Shown one piece after another: positions 34,812-45,056 of a stretch of 64,000 nt of DNA. Source of the stretch: Aphrophora alni (lineage: Eukaryota; Arthropoda; Insecta; Hemiptera; Aphrophoridae). The DNA is taken from the NCBI GenBank assembly GCA_963513935.1, contig OY740766.1:3502001-3566000 (forward strand), in the 5' to 3' direction. Under the pieces are notes generated by a model. It worked only from the letters and a program-made list of their open reading frames with translations, was not told where the DNA came from and did no database searches. Within the stretch, counting starts at the first letter, position 1; every line of letters starts with the position of its first letter. The translations under genes were made by a program, and so were the position numbers.

Positions 34812-34967
34812 GTTACACGTACAAAAAATTTTATGCCACTGAATCAAAAGAGGCAAGGCCAATGTAGCCACGATACATTCATGATGTGGCTTCACTGGTA
34901 CTATCTGCATTGAACATTGACTGCTTCTTTTGGTCCAGTGGCGTAAAATTTGTATGCATGACGTAAC
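34812..34967. mobile_element. 156-bp inverted-repeat (MITE-like) element
   Basis: The left arm 34812-34855 and right arm 34922-34967 are imperfect inverted repeats of about 45 bp, sharing gttac, aaattttatgccact/agtggcgtaaaattt and caaaaga/tcttttg. The core is about 66 bp. The arms share ggaccaaaagaag with the element at 24516-24635. It lies just beyond the predicted Pitx polyadenylation signal. Superfamily not determined. Confidence 0.7.
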
Positions 34968-35042
34968 AACAAAGATGATATCTAGTCATTTAAACGTCTT
35001 CTTGTTTCAAATAAAGTATTCGTTGTAGAAATTTGTGTTTCT

Positions 35043-35336
35043 TTTATTTGGTGTTTTAAAAAAAACTTTCCAATGTTCAATGAAGGATAAACGGCTGATT
35101 CAAATAATAGTAACGCATGTTCTTAACCTCACAAAAAGCAGCCAGCAAAGAATCGCTTAAGCAAAGATAAAATTTCAGAACTCATGACTTTCTAAACACT
35201 TCACTTCCATTTTGACGTCGTTATTTTCATCACCATTTTCAGTTTTAATACTATGCTGGATATTCTTATCGTGTTCATCTTTAAACTCGATTAGATCTTG
35301 GACAGTGTACCGTACACTGCCTAGTCTCTCGTCACG
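35043..35336 (-). other. Pitx: Predicted Pitx 3' UTR with polyadenylation signal
   Basis: Downstream of the TGA (35337-35339), the first canonical AATAAA hexamer I see on the minus strand is at 35043-35048, about 290 nt after the stop. The real 3' end could differ; only transcript data would fix it. Confidence 0.4.
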
Positions 35337-35960
35337 TCAAACTGGCGTACGATCCCCACCTCCGGCAGTGGCGTATTGACACGCGGACAGACCGGAGTTA
35401 GTCGAAGATCTACCGGAAGTACTCGATGTGACGGGCGTCACCGGGGAATACGAGAAACCGGAAGAGTGTTGTTTAGCTTTAAGACGTAAACTGGCGATGC
35501 TGGATGTCATAACGTTGCAAGGTTCCGCGGTCCGATGATGGTACATGGAGTAAGGTGTAGTCGGTGGTGCGTAAGGACACGCCGCGGATCCTGTAGGCGC
35601 CGATGTCGCGGATAGAGGAGTGGTCATCGCTCCCGGTAACATGGAACCCGCGCCGGAACTCATCGAAGTAGCCGCTGCGTTGAAGCAGTTGACGGGACTC
35701 TGATGGTGGTTGACGCTCGTCAAAGGATTGACACTCCAAGGAAACGTCTTGGTACCTAAAGGACTAGGAACTTTAGTCGCCCAGTTGTTGTAAGATGAAT
35801 ACGCTGAACTATATAAGGAGTCGGTATCTGTGAAGGGTTGCATCAGTCCGTTAAACTGAGAACTGAATCCGTTCTTGAAATCTGCGGCGGCCGCTGCAGC
35901 AGCGTTCATTGCGTTGCGTTCGCGTTTACGCCACTTTGCTCTTCGGTTCTTGAACCAAAC
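35337..35960 (-). CDS. Pitx: Pitx homeodomain transcription factor, terminal coding exon (partial gene)
   Basis: The exon has 207 codons plus TGA. It opens with [14 protein letters not shown], residues 47-60 of a paired-class homeodomain; the Lys at homeodomain position 50 (exon residue 4) gives bicoid-type TAATCC specificity. A 7-Ala run follows (residues 20-26), then [16 protein letters not shown] and SYNNWA, motifs conserved in Pitx proteins. A Ser/Thr/Pro-rich stretch leads to CPYAPP. The OAR motif ([17 protein letters not shown], from about residue 153) and the Pitx-specific tail LSACQYA...RTPV close the protein. An 18-residue Ser/Thr-rich stretch separates OAR from the tail, longer than I recall for vertebrate Pitx. 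The exon begins right after a TTTGTTACAG acceptor, in phase 0. Its GC content is far above the surroundings. The N-terminal half of the homeodomain and earlier exons are not in view. Pitx acts in the nucleus as a DNA-binding regulator of development; Drosophila Ptx1 is the fly orthologue. Confidence 0.95.
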   Translation of the reverse strand, partial: VWFKNRRAKWRKRERNAMNAAAAAAADFKNGFSSQFNGLMQPFTDTDSLYSSAYSSYNNWATKVPSPLGTKTFPWSVNPLTSVNHHQSPVNCFNAAATSMSSGAGSMLPGAMTTPLSATSAPTGSAACPYAPPTTPYSMYHHRTAEPCNVMTSSIASLRLKAKQHSSGFSYSPVTPVTSSTSGRSSTNSGLSACQYATAGGGDRTPV

Positions 35961-35985
35961 CTGTAACAAATAAACAACTATAATG
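35961..35985 (-). other. Pitx: Splice acceptor of the Pitx terminal exon
   Basis: On the minus strand the intron ends TTGTTTATTTGTTACAG, immediately before GTTTGG (Val-Trp). The position, between homeodomain residues 46 and 47, is the commonly conserved intron site of paired-class homeobox genes. The matching donor is not in the window as far as I can see. Confidence 0.85.
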
Positions 35986-36742
35986 TAGAGCAACAATTAA
36001 ATAACCTCAGATTTAATTTAATAAGTTGAAATCAGCTGTTAAAATAATTAAACTTTGCTTCGATGAGTCGGATAATGATTTAAATACTATAAATTTAACA
36101 AATCTCTCCTCACTTATTTGAAATGTAATTTTTCAGAAGATTCAAATTAAATCAGGGTTCTACGTAGAGTGGGGGGGGGGATTGTTTTTACAACATATTA
36201 TTATTGTGTTTGTTTGACATTTGTAGCCTACAATAATTTATTCAAGACGTGTTGCTTGATTACTTATCATACTCAAAACTATAATCAGTTACTATAAGTT
36301 AACTAAATTTGTGTTATTTTGATCGATAGAAACAATGTCCTATTCTAACTTGAAGATTTGTTACGGCTAAAAGAGTGTACCAATCGTTACGGAAATAATT
36401 AGAAAAAAGGGTTCTTTGCAACTAAGTCGAAGATTGTATGTACACGATTTTTTAGTTTTCTTTTGTAAAATGAAGCCACTCAAAACAGTTACTGTAAGGT
36501 TCCAAGACGCCTCGAACTAAGAATAAAGTATTATTTATGTATGCGCCCTTTAAACGAAACATAACGAACAGTTTTCTTAATAAATAAAAATAAAATAAAG
36601 CCATTTAAACAGTTTTCTAAAACCCTCCATGTTATGACCAACACATATAAACGGTTTCCCTCACTATTTATATTTTATGTTTATGAAGTACAACTTTTCG
36701 AGCTTCATAGGTTTCCGAAAATATTAAATAAACTAGCCTATT

Positions 36743-36822
36743 CTAACCCAATCTAACCTAACCTAACCTAACCTAACCTAACCTAACCTAACCTAACTTA
36801 ACCTAACCTAACCTAACCTAAC
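36743..36822. repeat. Interstitial telomeric (CCTAA)n array
   Basis: About 16 CCTAA units with a few variants (CCCAAT, CTTAA). No direct repeat flanking it was found, unlike 33111, 9965 and 52934. The right flank (caattacacagttttg) is the dispersed segment also seen at 31305. Confidence 0.9.
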
Positions 36823-37734
36823 AATTACACAGTTTTGTTCCCTGTGATTTCCTCTATGACTTGGTATAACTTTCATATAACTTATGTTTAAGTATTAATG
36901 TTAGGTTGAGTAAAATATAAATAGAGTTGAATTGTTTACGAATTGGACACCGACCAACAAGGCCCATCAATACAAATAAGGTTCATTTTCTGGTTAAATT
37001 AGTCAGCGTTCCAGAGTATATTTAGAACAGTAATAAACCGATGGGTACAACTACCACTGTAAACACATCCAATGAATGGTAAATAAAAATCAAGAAGGAA
37101 GCCTATACTTACCCCTGGTGTTTTGGTCAAGTGTACAGTATCTATTATTTTATGTTATTTCTTGGTCTATGAATATTTTTTGTCACGCACTAGACAGTCT
37201 GTACAAGTAGGATTTATTGAATCTATTAAAACTCCCAAGGAGACGAGAGCTATGGGTTTTATTAGGTCAGCTGGTGTTTTTGTTATTTTGATCCCCATGG
37301 TAACGCTTTGTGTATTTGTAACTGGATTTTTCAAACTTTTGAACGTATATTGTTCTAAACCTTACGGTTTAGTGATTTTTAAAATGTTGTTTCGTAAAAT
37401 TACCGCTTAGGAAATGGAATATATATAGATAAGTTGAATGAGAGATGAAACAATAAAATTGTACTTTTCTGGAAGTCAATAATTGGAAGCTAGGACCTAT
37501 ATATGCTTATATTCATGAGGCTATTATTACTGTAGACAGACAGACGCAATATACTTGTGCGCATCCCTTTCACGTCTTGCGTTCAATAACTCAAAATCAA
37601 AATAAATGACACATTGTAACAATCACACTATCAACACTACGATTTATTTCAGTTTGTGTGAACTTGTCTCGTTAACTATTCCCAATTATTTTGACTAGCT
37701 TTTACATAAGAATTGATTGCTTTACTATTGTAAA
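36823..37734. other. Intronic, dispersed repeat then unrecognised DNA
   Basis: 36823-36895 matches 31305-31375. A 95-codon hydrophobic frame at 37123-37410 has no recognisable motif. A 9-12-bp (CAGA) run is at 37535. Confidence 0.4.
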
Positions 37735-38101
37735 CAAAGTAATCAACAGAACCTGGAATACATTGCCGGGTCTAATACATTCCAAGAAGTTCCTTAGCCC
37801 TAATAAAAAGAGAGGGAAGGTGCTAAACCTAAACAGAAGAGAGCTAAAACTCCTCTGTGGTATACTAACAGGACATATCCATTACAGGTACCACTTAAGT
37901 AAGATGGGCCTGGTGGACGATGATACTTGCAGGTACTGTGGTGAAGAGGTGGAACGCATGGAACACATCATCATGGAGTGCCCGGCCTTATGCCAAAAAA
38001 GACATAAATTTCTAGAATCTATCTTCATTTCGGAAGAAGAATTGCTAAACCTTCCGACCAGGGGTTTGATCAATTTTGTCAAAGACATAGATCTCTCCTG
38101 A
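37735..38101 (+). pseudogene. Non-LTR retrotransposon ORF2 C-terminus, 5'-truncated
   Basis: The open frame ends at 38101. It reads INRTWNTLPG, then ELKLLCGILTGHIHYRYHL, and a zinc-binding motif CRYCGEEVERMEHIIMEC, followed by PAL and a short tail. LTGHxxxxxHL followed by CxxC...H....C is what follows the RNase H domain at the C-terminus of I/Jockey-type non-LTR elements. Nothing of the reverse transcriptase or endonuclease is visible upstream, so this is the usual 5'-truncated insertion. This last piece is open, without stops, suggesting moderate age. Exact clade not determined. Confidence 0.75.
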
Positions 38102-38204
38102 GTCCAACAAGAGGGGGCACAAAAGATCTAATTAGGTCGCAGTGCAGGAGGCGCTTTTAAAACACTCTCCCCAGTCTTAATAATAATAATAATAATAAAA
38201 AAAT
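38102..38204 (+). mobile_element. 3' end of the non-LTR insertion with (TAA)n tail
   Basis: A 3' UTR of about 75 bp leads into taataataataataataat and an A-run (38178-38203). A (TAA)n tail instead of poly(A) is known in I-type elements. It marks the 3' end of the insertion; the target-site duplication was not identified. Confidence 0.6.
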
Positions 38205-38379
38205 TGTAAACATTGCAGATACTTTCCCACTCGTCTATGAATAAAATAAACACCAATTGAGCTTAGAATGTAAAGGGGACTTCCCATGAGATTAAAACTC
38301 AAAATTATGATTTTATTGGACTTTTACCCAATCCCAAAATTTATTGGTCGCCATGTCCTTAAAATTCCGGTTCCATACA
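38205..38379. other. Spacer
   Basis: Nothing recognised. Confidence 0.4.
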
Positions 38380-39254
38380 TTAAAAGTGAAAATTATGTCT
38401 GTCTACATAAACGCCTGTTGGGTGTCTGTTCAAGAAGAAGACCACCACTCAAACCGCACCCAGGAAGGTTTCCTAACCTAACCTAACCTAACCTAACCTA
38501 ACTTAACCTAACCTAACTTAACCTGACCTAACCTAACCTAACCTAACCTAACCTAACCTAACCTAACCTTACCTAACCTAACCTAACCTAACCTAACCTT
38601 AAAAGTGAAAATTATGTCTGTCTACATAAACGGCTGTTGGGTGTCTGTTTAAGAAGAAGACCACCACTCAAACCGCACCCAGAAAGGTTTCCTAACCTAA
38701 CCTAACCAAACCTAACCTAACCTAACTTAACCTGACCTAACCTAACCTAACCTAACCTTACCTAACCTAACCTAACCTAACTTAACCTTAAAAGTGAAAA
38801 TTATGTCTGTCTACATAAACGGCTGTTGGGTGTCTGTTCAAGAAGAAGACCACCACTCAAACCGCACCCAGAAAGGTTTCCTAACCTAACCTAACCAAAC
38901 CTAACCTAACCTAACTTAACCTGACCTAACCTAACCTAACCTAACCTTACCTAACCTAACCTAACCTAACTTAACCTTAAAAGTGAAAATTATGTCTGTC
39001 TACATAAACGGCTGTTGGGTGTCTGTTCAAGAAGAAGACCACCACTCAAACCGCACCCAGGAAGGTTTCCTAACCTAACCTAACCTAACCTAACCTAACC
39101 TAACCTAACTTAACCTAACTTAACCCTACCTAACCTAACCTAACCCAACCTAACCCTACCTAACCTAACCTAACCTAACCTAACCTAACCTAACCTAACC
39201 TAACCTAACCTAACCTAACCTAACCTAACCTAACCTAACCTAACCTAACCTAAA
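38380..39254. repeat. Composite telomeric array: 92-bp unit x 4 alternating with (CCTAA)n
   Basis: The ~92-bp unit starting ttaaaagtgaaaattatg and ending ggttt directly before CCTAA begins at 38380, 38599, 38788 and 38977. Each is followed by a CCTAA tract, the last about 185 bp long. Units 2 and 3 together with their tracts are near-identical 189-bp blocks, even sharing the variants CCAAA, CTTAA, CCTGA and CCTTA at the same places, so they arose by a recent tandem duplication. No copy of the unit was seen after the last tract. Confidence 0.93.
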
Positions 39255-39440
39255 CTTATGAGTAGCCTACACACTTTATTATTCTGGAGCCCAATATAAT
39301 TTGACGACCTTCCAGATGGTGTCAAACAGATCTTCATCCTTGTTCCTACGGCGCCATATGAATTCATCTAAGTAGGAATCTAACAAATCTCTACTGGATA
39401 ACAAACACACAGAACACAATTCTCACAAAAAATACGCCTA
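39255..39440. other. Spacer; left part of the hammerhead-bearing repeat
   Basis: From about 39398 (ataacaaacacacagaacac) the sequence matches the flank at 2206-2250. 39290-39390 is single-copy-looking. Confidence 0.45.
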
Positions 39441-39487
39441 TGTATCAGACGCGTTTCGACGACGAGGTCGTCCTCTTCAGTGATACA
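39441..39487 (-). ncRNA. Hammerhead ribozyme motif (Penelope-like type), best-preserved copy A
   Basis: Reading the minus strand: TGTATCA (stem I), CTGAAGA (core), G, GACGAC-CTC-GTCGTC (stem II, six perfect pairs), GAAA (core), then ACGCGT with C after it (stem III plus cleavage-site C17), and TGATACA, the exact complement of the first strand (stem I, seven pairs). Every conserved core position is satisfied. Stem III would be only two pairs with a 2-nt loop, but ACGCGT is self-complementary and could pair between two molecules. Type I minimal hammerheads with very short stem III are known from Penelope-like elements. No Penelope reverse transcriptase was seen nearby. Confidence 0.75.
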
Positions 39488-41425
39488 CGAGCTACACCCA
39501 ATCTAACTATAACAATTTTTTTATAAATGGTCCCACATTCTTTCTATTCTTGGTAAAACATTGTCCTTAATACACGCCGACAACGTGTTTCAGCTGTTCT
39601 GTCAAGTCAGATTCTGTCTGTTCTATTTATGTCAAAAAGAAAATTGTTTACGAGTGACGGTCCTCTTCTTGAACATTTCAGTATATTTCAGGGGTTGACA
39701 TTTTCTCTAATATGCGGTTCGGCGTATTTTACCACTGTCAAGACAATTCCCTTTCTATCAAAGTTCAACTGTTTCCCAACGACTTTACCTTCCAATGATT
39801 AACTGACCTAGTTTGTAACTGACCATAACACTCGGCCGGTAACGTTTTTAGGTTATGTTTTCGTTATTCAACTTAAATTCGTATATATTACAGATTAATG
39901 TGGATTTTCACGATAAAAAGTATTGTGTTATTTTAAACTTACAGCTGGGTTTAAAGTTATGAATTTGAATAATCTCAAGTAAGTACGTCTTGTTGTGGAA
40001 TTTGTATTGTTAAACCCTTCAATGATTTGTTTGTTATTATTTAAGTTGGTCAAAGTTTAATAAATATTGTTTCAGTTTTAAGGTTAAGCGCCGATGAAAT
40101 GGGCATAGTGCTTACTCAAGTACACCCATGGTATGAAGCTTATATGAAATTTTTTTTTAATGCGGATTAGGAATTTAAAATAGGAATTAAATAACGCTAG
40201 TCGTCTTTAATGTTAGAATATCTCAAAATTGTGACTTACAATTTTGGTGAAATGTAGAATATTTATAACTCGGACTAATGAATCAAAGTATTAGTAAAAA
40301 GACAAATTATGGTTTGTGTGTAATTTAGAAAAATCAGATTTAAAAACAATACACATTTTTAATAGCCTATGTTTAGTAACTATTTTATGGAGTTCTATAG
40401 GGAGATTTTGATTTTTTTAATACAGTATTTATGGTATGTCTTCTGAAAAAAATAGGCTGTATATATTTTTTAAATGAATTATTTATTATACTTTTTGTAA
40501 GCATTTAGTTTCCTCCACTTAAAATAATGTCAGAAGAGTTATGCACTTCTGATGGAACTTTGGGCAGCTTCATCGGACGTAGTTTCATAATTATTTTGTA
40601 CATAAAAGCGAATAATTTGAAGTTAATCAGACAAATACGAAATAAGTCAAATTGTAGTACAGCTTAGTATAAAATAAGTTTTGTTTTTTAAGATTGTTAT
40701 TTACCTTAACAACAAAACCAACATGTGATTTTACACAACAGCTGTTTTCATTTATTTGTTGCTTACTTTGAGGTTATGTTTACTGATTTTTTGTTCAAAA
40801 CAAATGCACAGATGTTCTTTATGACTTCAATCAGTATTAATTACTATAGTGTGATAGTGTGCATATGGTTTTCTTGTTTTACAAAAAAAAAAAACAATAA
40901 CAAAGGATGAAAGTAATTTATTCATAGACATTAGAGTGTATCGAGGGGCACAAGGGCAATAAGCAGTTGCTAACCTCAATCAGGAAACTCGTTAATCTTC
41001 CTCCTCTTCTTCTTCTTCTGCTCCTTCCCTTCTCCGAGGCCAATTAAACGCGTCGTTGCCTGTTTAGCCACCCTCGACAAAATGGTGGAGGGTCTCGCAC
41101 CGCTGATTCTACTAGGGGGGAGGAGACGCTTACATTCTTATACATACAACAGTTTATTTATTTGCATTGTTGTGTGGAAGAGTTTGTGCAATCTTTGCTG
41201 TACAGAGGTATTTTTGAGTAGGGTTATTTCAACTTTTATAAGTTATGTGATGAGCGAAAAATTCTTTGTCAAGTTTTCTATCAATTAATTTATCTGTTCT
41301 GAGGTAGGCCTACACTTTGGTTTTGAAATGTTGCTCGTCGGTTTTGTCGTCTGTGTACTGCACTACTTCCAAAACGTATGTACCGATTTTAATAGAATTT
41401 GTTACGTGGGTGTATCTCGGGACGT
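39488..41425. other. Intronic, repeat fragments
   Basis: 39488-39515 completes the hammerhead repeat. 39520-40980 is AT-rich without a recognised feature apart from aacagctgttttcattt near 40737. 40985-41110 is a CpG-richer patch with CTT/CTTC runs. 41160-41420 has F1 text (gtttgtgcaatctttg; accgattttaatagaatttg). Confidence 0.4.
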
Positions 41426-41535
41426 TTCTTCTTCTTCTTCTTCTTCTTCTTCTTCTTCTTCTTCTTCTTCTTCTTCTTCTTCTTCTTCTTCTTCTTCTTC
41501 TTCTTCTTCTTTTTCTTCTTCTTCTTCTTCTTCTT
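41426..41535. repeat. (CTT)n microsatellite
   Basis: About 36 CTT/TTC units with a single imperfection near 41510. It sits inside an F1 copy. Long Ser, Phe and Leu runs in overlapping frames are artefacts of this repeat. Confidence 0.97.
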
Positions 41536-43275
41536 TAATATTTCAAAATTTGAGATTAGCTGCCATGAGAAATCAATACAAAACTACGATTTACTCAAAA
41601 GCGGACTTAAGGATTTTAATCAAATTTTGCTCAAGTGTAGCTTCTAAGAACTCAAACAAAATGCATTATTCACCATCTCTTAATAAATTCTGGTTTGTGA
41701 GTTATCTATACAAAAAAAAAAAACATTCTAAAAATCGCCGTTATAAGTCGTTGTTGAAATTCGTCATGTCTCAAAATCGGATCTAACGATTACGGTTAAA
41801 ATATTAATGAAATGAAGATTAATTTCTCAAATCCTCGTCATATTACGATCATTAGCATGAAAAATACAAATGAAGTTTGACCATTTCTGGCAGTAAGTTT
41901 AGGTCTATTTAAATAAATGCTTATTTTTCAATGGTTCATTTTACCTTATAACTACTGAAATGAAATAGTTTTTGTTGGTTTTTATTTGGTTTTGGGGGGG
42001 GGGGGGGTGAGAAAGATTGAGTAATGTTTTTCCATAGATAAAAATCTTATATTGTCAGACGAATCACAGTATAATGAAACAATCTTATTTAAACTAACAA
42101 CATCATTTTAATAATTTTTTAGAAATCCGTTATATTAGCAATAAATTAAATTTATAAATATATTAGGGTTACCGGCCATGAATAATTGTATCTATATAAA
42201 GTCGATTTTGGTACAGTTTGAAACATGTCAAAACATGAATAAAAACAATTAATTACTAAGGTTCTGTGGAATTAAACTAGTATGGAACACACCCGAGTGA
42301 TAGGCTATGTAGGCCTAAACTGCATCTCTACAGGTTAAGGAAAAAAATAATATTATGTATGATTTTATAGCACTATAAAGATAAAATAGTAATGATTAAA
42401 CCTGCAATATAGTACAGAGGTGTTCAATATGTGTGTTTAAGTAGGGTTTATTGATTTACTTAGAAATTTGTCAAACATGTGTAAAGTGTGTGATCAACTT
42501 GCTGGGCGCCGCATACAAAGCACAAACCCAAAATTTGTGTGTGGCTGTCGTGAAAATAAATTTCATCGTTACAATTTTTTCAAAATTGGTTTTGATTAAA
42601 TTTAACTAAATAGCTTTTACATGTAAACAAAATCTATTGAATAACGATAGATTAAACGATTAACGGATTTATCAATCAAAATAAATAAATAAATGGATTT
42701 TATCGATTTATAGATTTTTTTTTAACGGACTCCAACAAAAAGAAATCAATGAAAATGTAGACTAATCTTTTAATGAGTATTGAAATGATTATTTCACATC
42801 TCAAAAACTGCTTTTAAAATTATACGTTACAAATTTCTCATTGTGTGGTTAAATTAAGTTGTACTCGTCATACAAAAGACTATAATGTATGATTTCGCAC
42901 TGCAATTTAATTAAAAATGCAAATATTGTTTTCAGATTTGGTGGTCACGCTGTGTTGATGGGGGGGGGGAGGGGTGACATGTCATGACATCTAACTCTTT
43001 AAATTTGGCCTAGCGGCAACATATTATTTTTTCGTCAAATAAACATACATATCGTAATCAGAATAACTTCTAATTGTATTTGATACCCGACATACAATAA
43101 GTTATTTCCAAAAGGAAATTTTTTCAAATCGAGAATTTTTACCACTTTACTACCACAAAGTCATTTTTTGTTACCATTAGTCTATGTTTTTCCTATATGT
43201 GGGACAATACAAAGAATATAAATTCAATATCGTCTTATCTGTGTAGACGGGTTGCGACTTAGTTTTACCTAAGGA
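41536..43275. repeat. Intronic, F1 remnants and AT-rich DNA
   Basis: 41540-41790 is the internal part of the same F1 copy (agctgccatgag, cttaaggattttaatcaaat, cttctaagaactcaaac). 41940-42030 has another F1 piece with a 14-G run at 41994-42007. A 9-G run is at about 42961. Confidence 0.45.
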
Positions 43276-45056
43276 CATTAAGTAGTTTAGAATGTTCTAG
43301 CTGAAGTAGTTTATAAGTTTAGAATGTTCTAGGTAAAGTTGTTTAGAAGGTTTTAGATAAAGTAGTTTAGAATGTTCCTAGATAAAAAAGTTTAGATGGT
43401 ACTAGATAAAGTTGTTTAGAACGTTCTAGTTGAAATTTTTTAAATATTCTAGTTAAAATTTTTTGAACGTTCTAATTGAAGTAGTTTAGAACGTTCTAGA
43501 TAAAGTAGTTTAGAACGTTCTTCCTCAAACAGTTCAGAACTTTCTAGATAAGTGAAATTAGAACTTTCTAGCTTAAGTAGTTTAGAATGGTCTAGCTGAA
43601 TAGTTTAGAATGTTCTAGCTGAAGTAGTTTAGAATGTTCTAGCTGAATAGTTTAGAATGTTCTAGCTGAAGTAGTTTGGATTGTTCTAGCTGATGGAGTT
43701 TAGAATGTTCTAGCTGAAGTAGTTTAGAATGTTCTAGCAGAAGTAGTTTAGAATGTTCTAGCTGAAATAGTTTAGAATGTTCTAGCTGAAGTAGTTTGGA
43801 TTGTTCTAGCTGAAGTAGTTTAGAATGTTCTAGATGAAATAGTTTAGAACGTTCTAGTTGAAGTAGTTAGAACATTCTAGCAGAAGTAGTTTAGAATGAC
43901 CTAGCTGAAGTAGTTTAGAATGTTCTAGCTGAAATAGTTTAGAACGTTCTAGTTGAAGAAGTTTGGATTGTTCTAGCTGAAGTAGTTTAGAATGATCTAG
44001 CTGAAATGGTTTAGAACGTTCTAGTTGAAGTAGTTTGGATTGTTCTAGCTGAAGTAGTTTAGAATGATCTAGCTGAAATGGTTTAGAACGTTCTAGTTGA
44101 AGTAGTTTGGATTGTTCTAGCTGAAGTAGTTTAGAATGTTCTAGCTGAATAGTTTAGAATGTTCTAGCTGAAGTAGTTTAGACTGTTCTAGCTGTATTAG
44201 TTTGGGGCGTTCTAGCTGAAGGAGTTTAGAATGTTCTAGCTGAAGTAGTTTGGAATGTTCTAGTTGAAGTAGTTTAGAATGTTCTAGCTGAAGTAGTTTA
44301 GACCGTTCTAGCTGAATTAGTTTGGAGCGTTCTAGCTGAAGGAGTTTAGAATGTTCTAGCTGAAGTAGTTTGGAATGTTCTAGTTGAAGTAGTTTAGAAT
44401 GTTCTAGCTGAAGTAGTTTAGACTGTTCTAGCTGAATTAGTTTGGAGCGTTCTAGCTGAAGGAGTTTAGAATGTTCTAGCTGAAGTAGTTTGGAATGTTC
44501 TAGTTAGAGTAGTTTAGAATGTTCTAGCTGATGTAGTTTAGAACGTTCTAGTTGAAGTAGTTAGAACATTCTAGCAGAAGTAGTTTAGAATGATCTAGCT
44601 GAAGTAGTTTAGACTGTTCTAGCTGAATTAGTTTGGAGCGTTCTAGCTGAAGGAGTTTAGAATGTTCTAGCTGAAGTAGTTTGGAATGTTCTAGTTGAAG
44701 TAGTTTAGAACATTCTAGCTGAAGTAGTTTAGAATGTTCTAGCTGACGTAGTTTAGACTGTTCTAGCTGAATTAGTTTGGAGCGTTCTAGCTGAAGGAGT
44801 TTAGAATGTTCTAGCTGAAGTAGTTTGGAATGTTATAGTTGAAGTAGTTTAAAACATTCTAGCTGAAGTAGTTTAGAACGTTCTAGCCGAAGTAGTTTAG
44901 AACATTCTAGCTGAAGTAGTTTAGAACGTTCTAGTTGAAGTAGTCAGAACATTCTAGCAGAAGTAGTTTAGAATGATCTAGCTGAAGTAGTTTAGAACGT
45001 TACACCTCAAGTAGTTCAGAACGTTCTAGATGAAGTAGTTAGAACGTTCTAGATTA
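43276..45056. repeat. 24-bp satellite array, about 74 units, with higher-order repeats
   Basis: The consensus unit is TTTAGAATGTTCTAGCTGAAGTAG. Between 44181 and about 44540 a five-unit, 120-bp block (units beginning gactg, gagcg, gaatg, ggaatg, gaatg) is repeated at 44181, 44301 and 44421. Six-unit relatives start at 44612 and 44756. The left end (43276-43560) is more divergent than the centre, as expected for unequal exchange. About half the units contain GAAnnTTC. No coding potential. Confidence 0.95.

Noticed and set aside
35479..35739. 86-codon frame overlapping the Pitx exon
   Set aside because: A different frame of the same strand, open only because the exon is GC-rich.
37123..37410. 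95-codon hydrophobic frame
   Set aside because: No signal, domain or family motif that I can identify; hydrophobicity is expected from T-rich DNA.
41317..41786. Overlapping frames encoding poly-Leu, poly-Ser and poly-Phe
   Set aside because: These are the three translations of the (CTT)n microsatellite inside an F1 copy.
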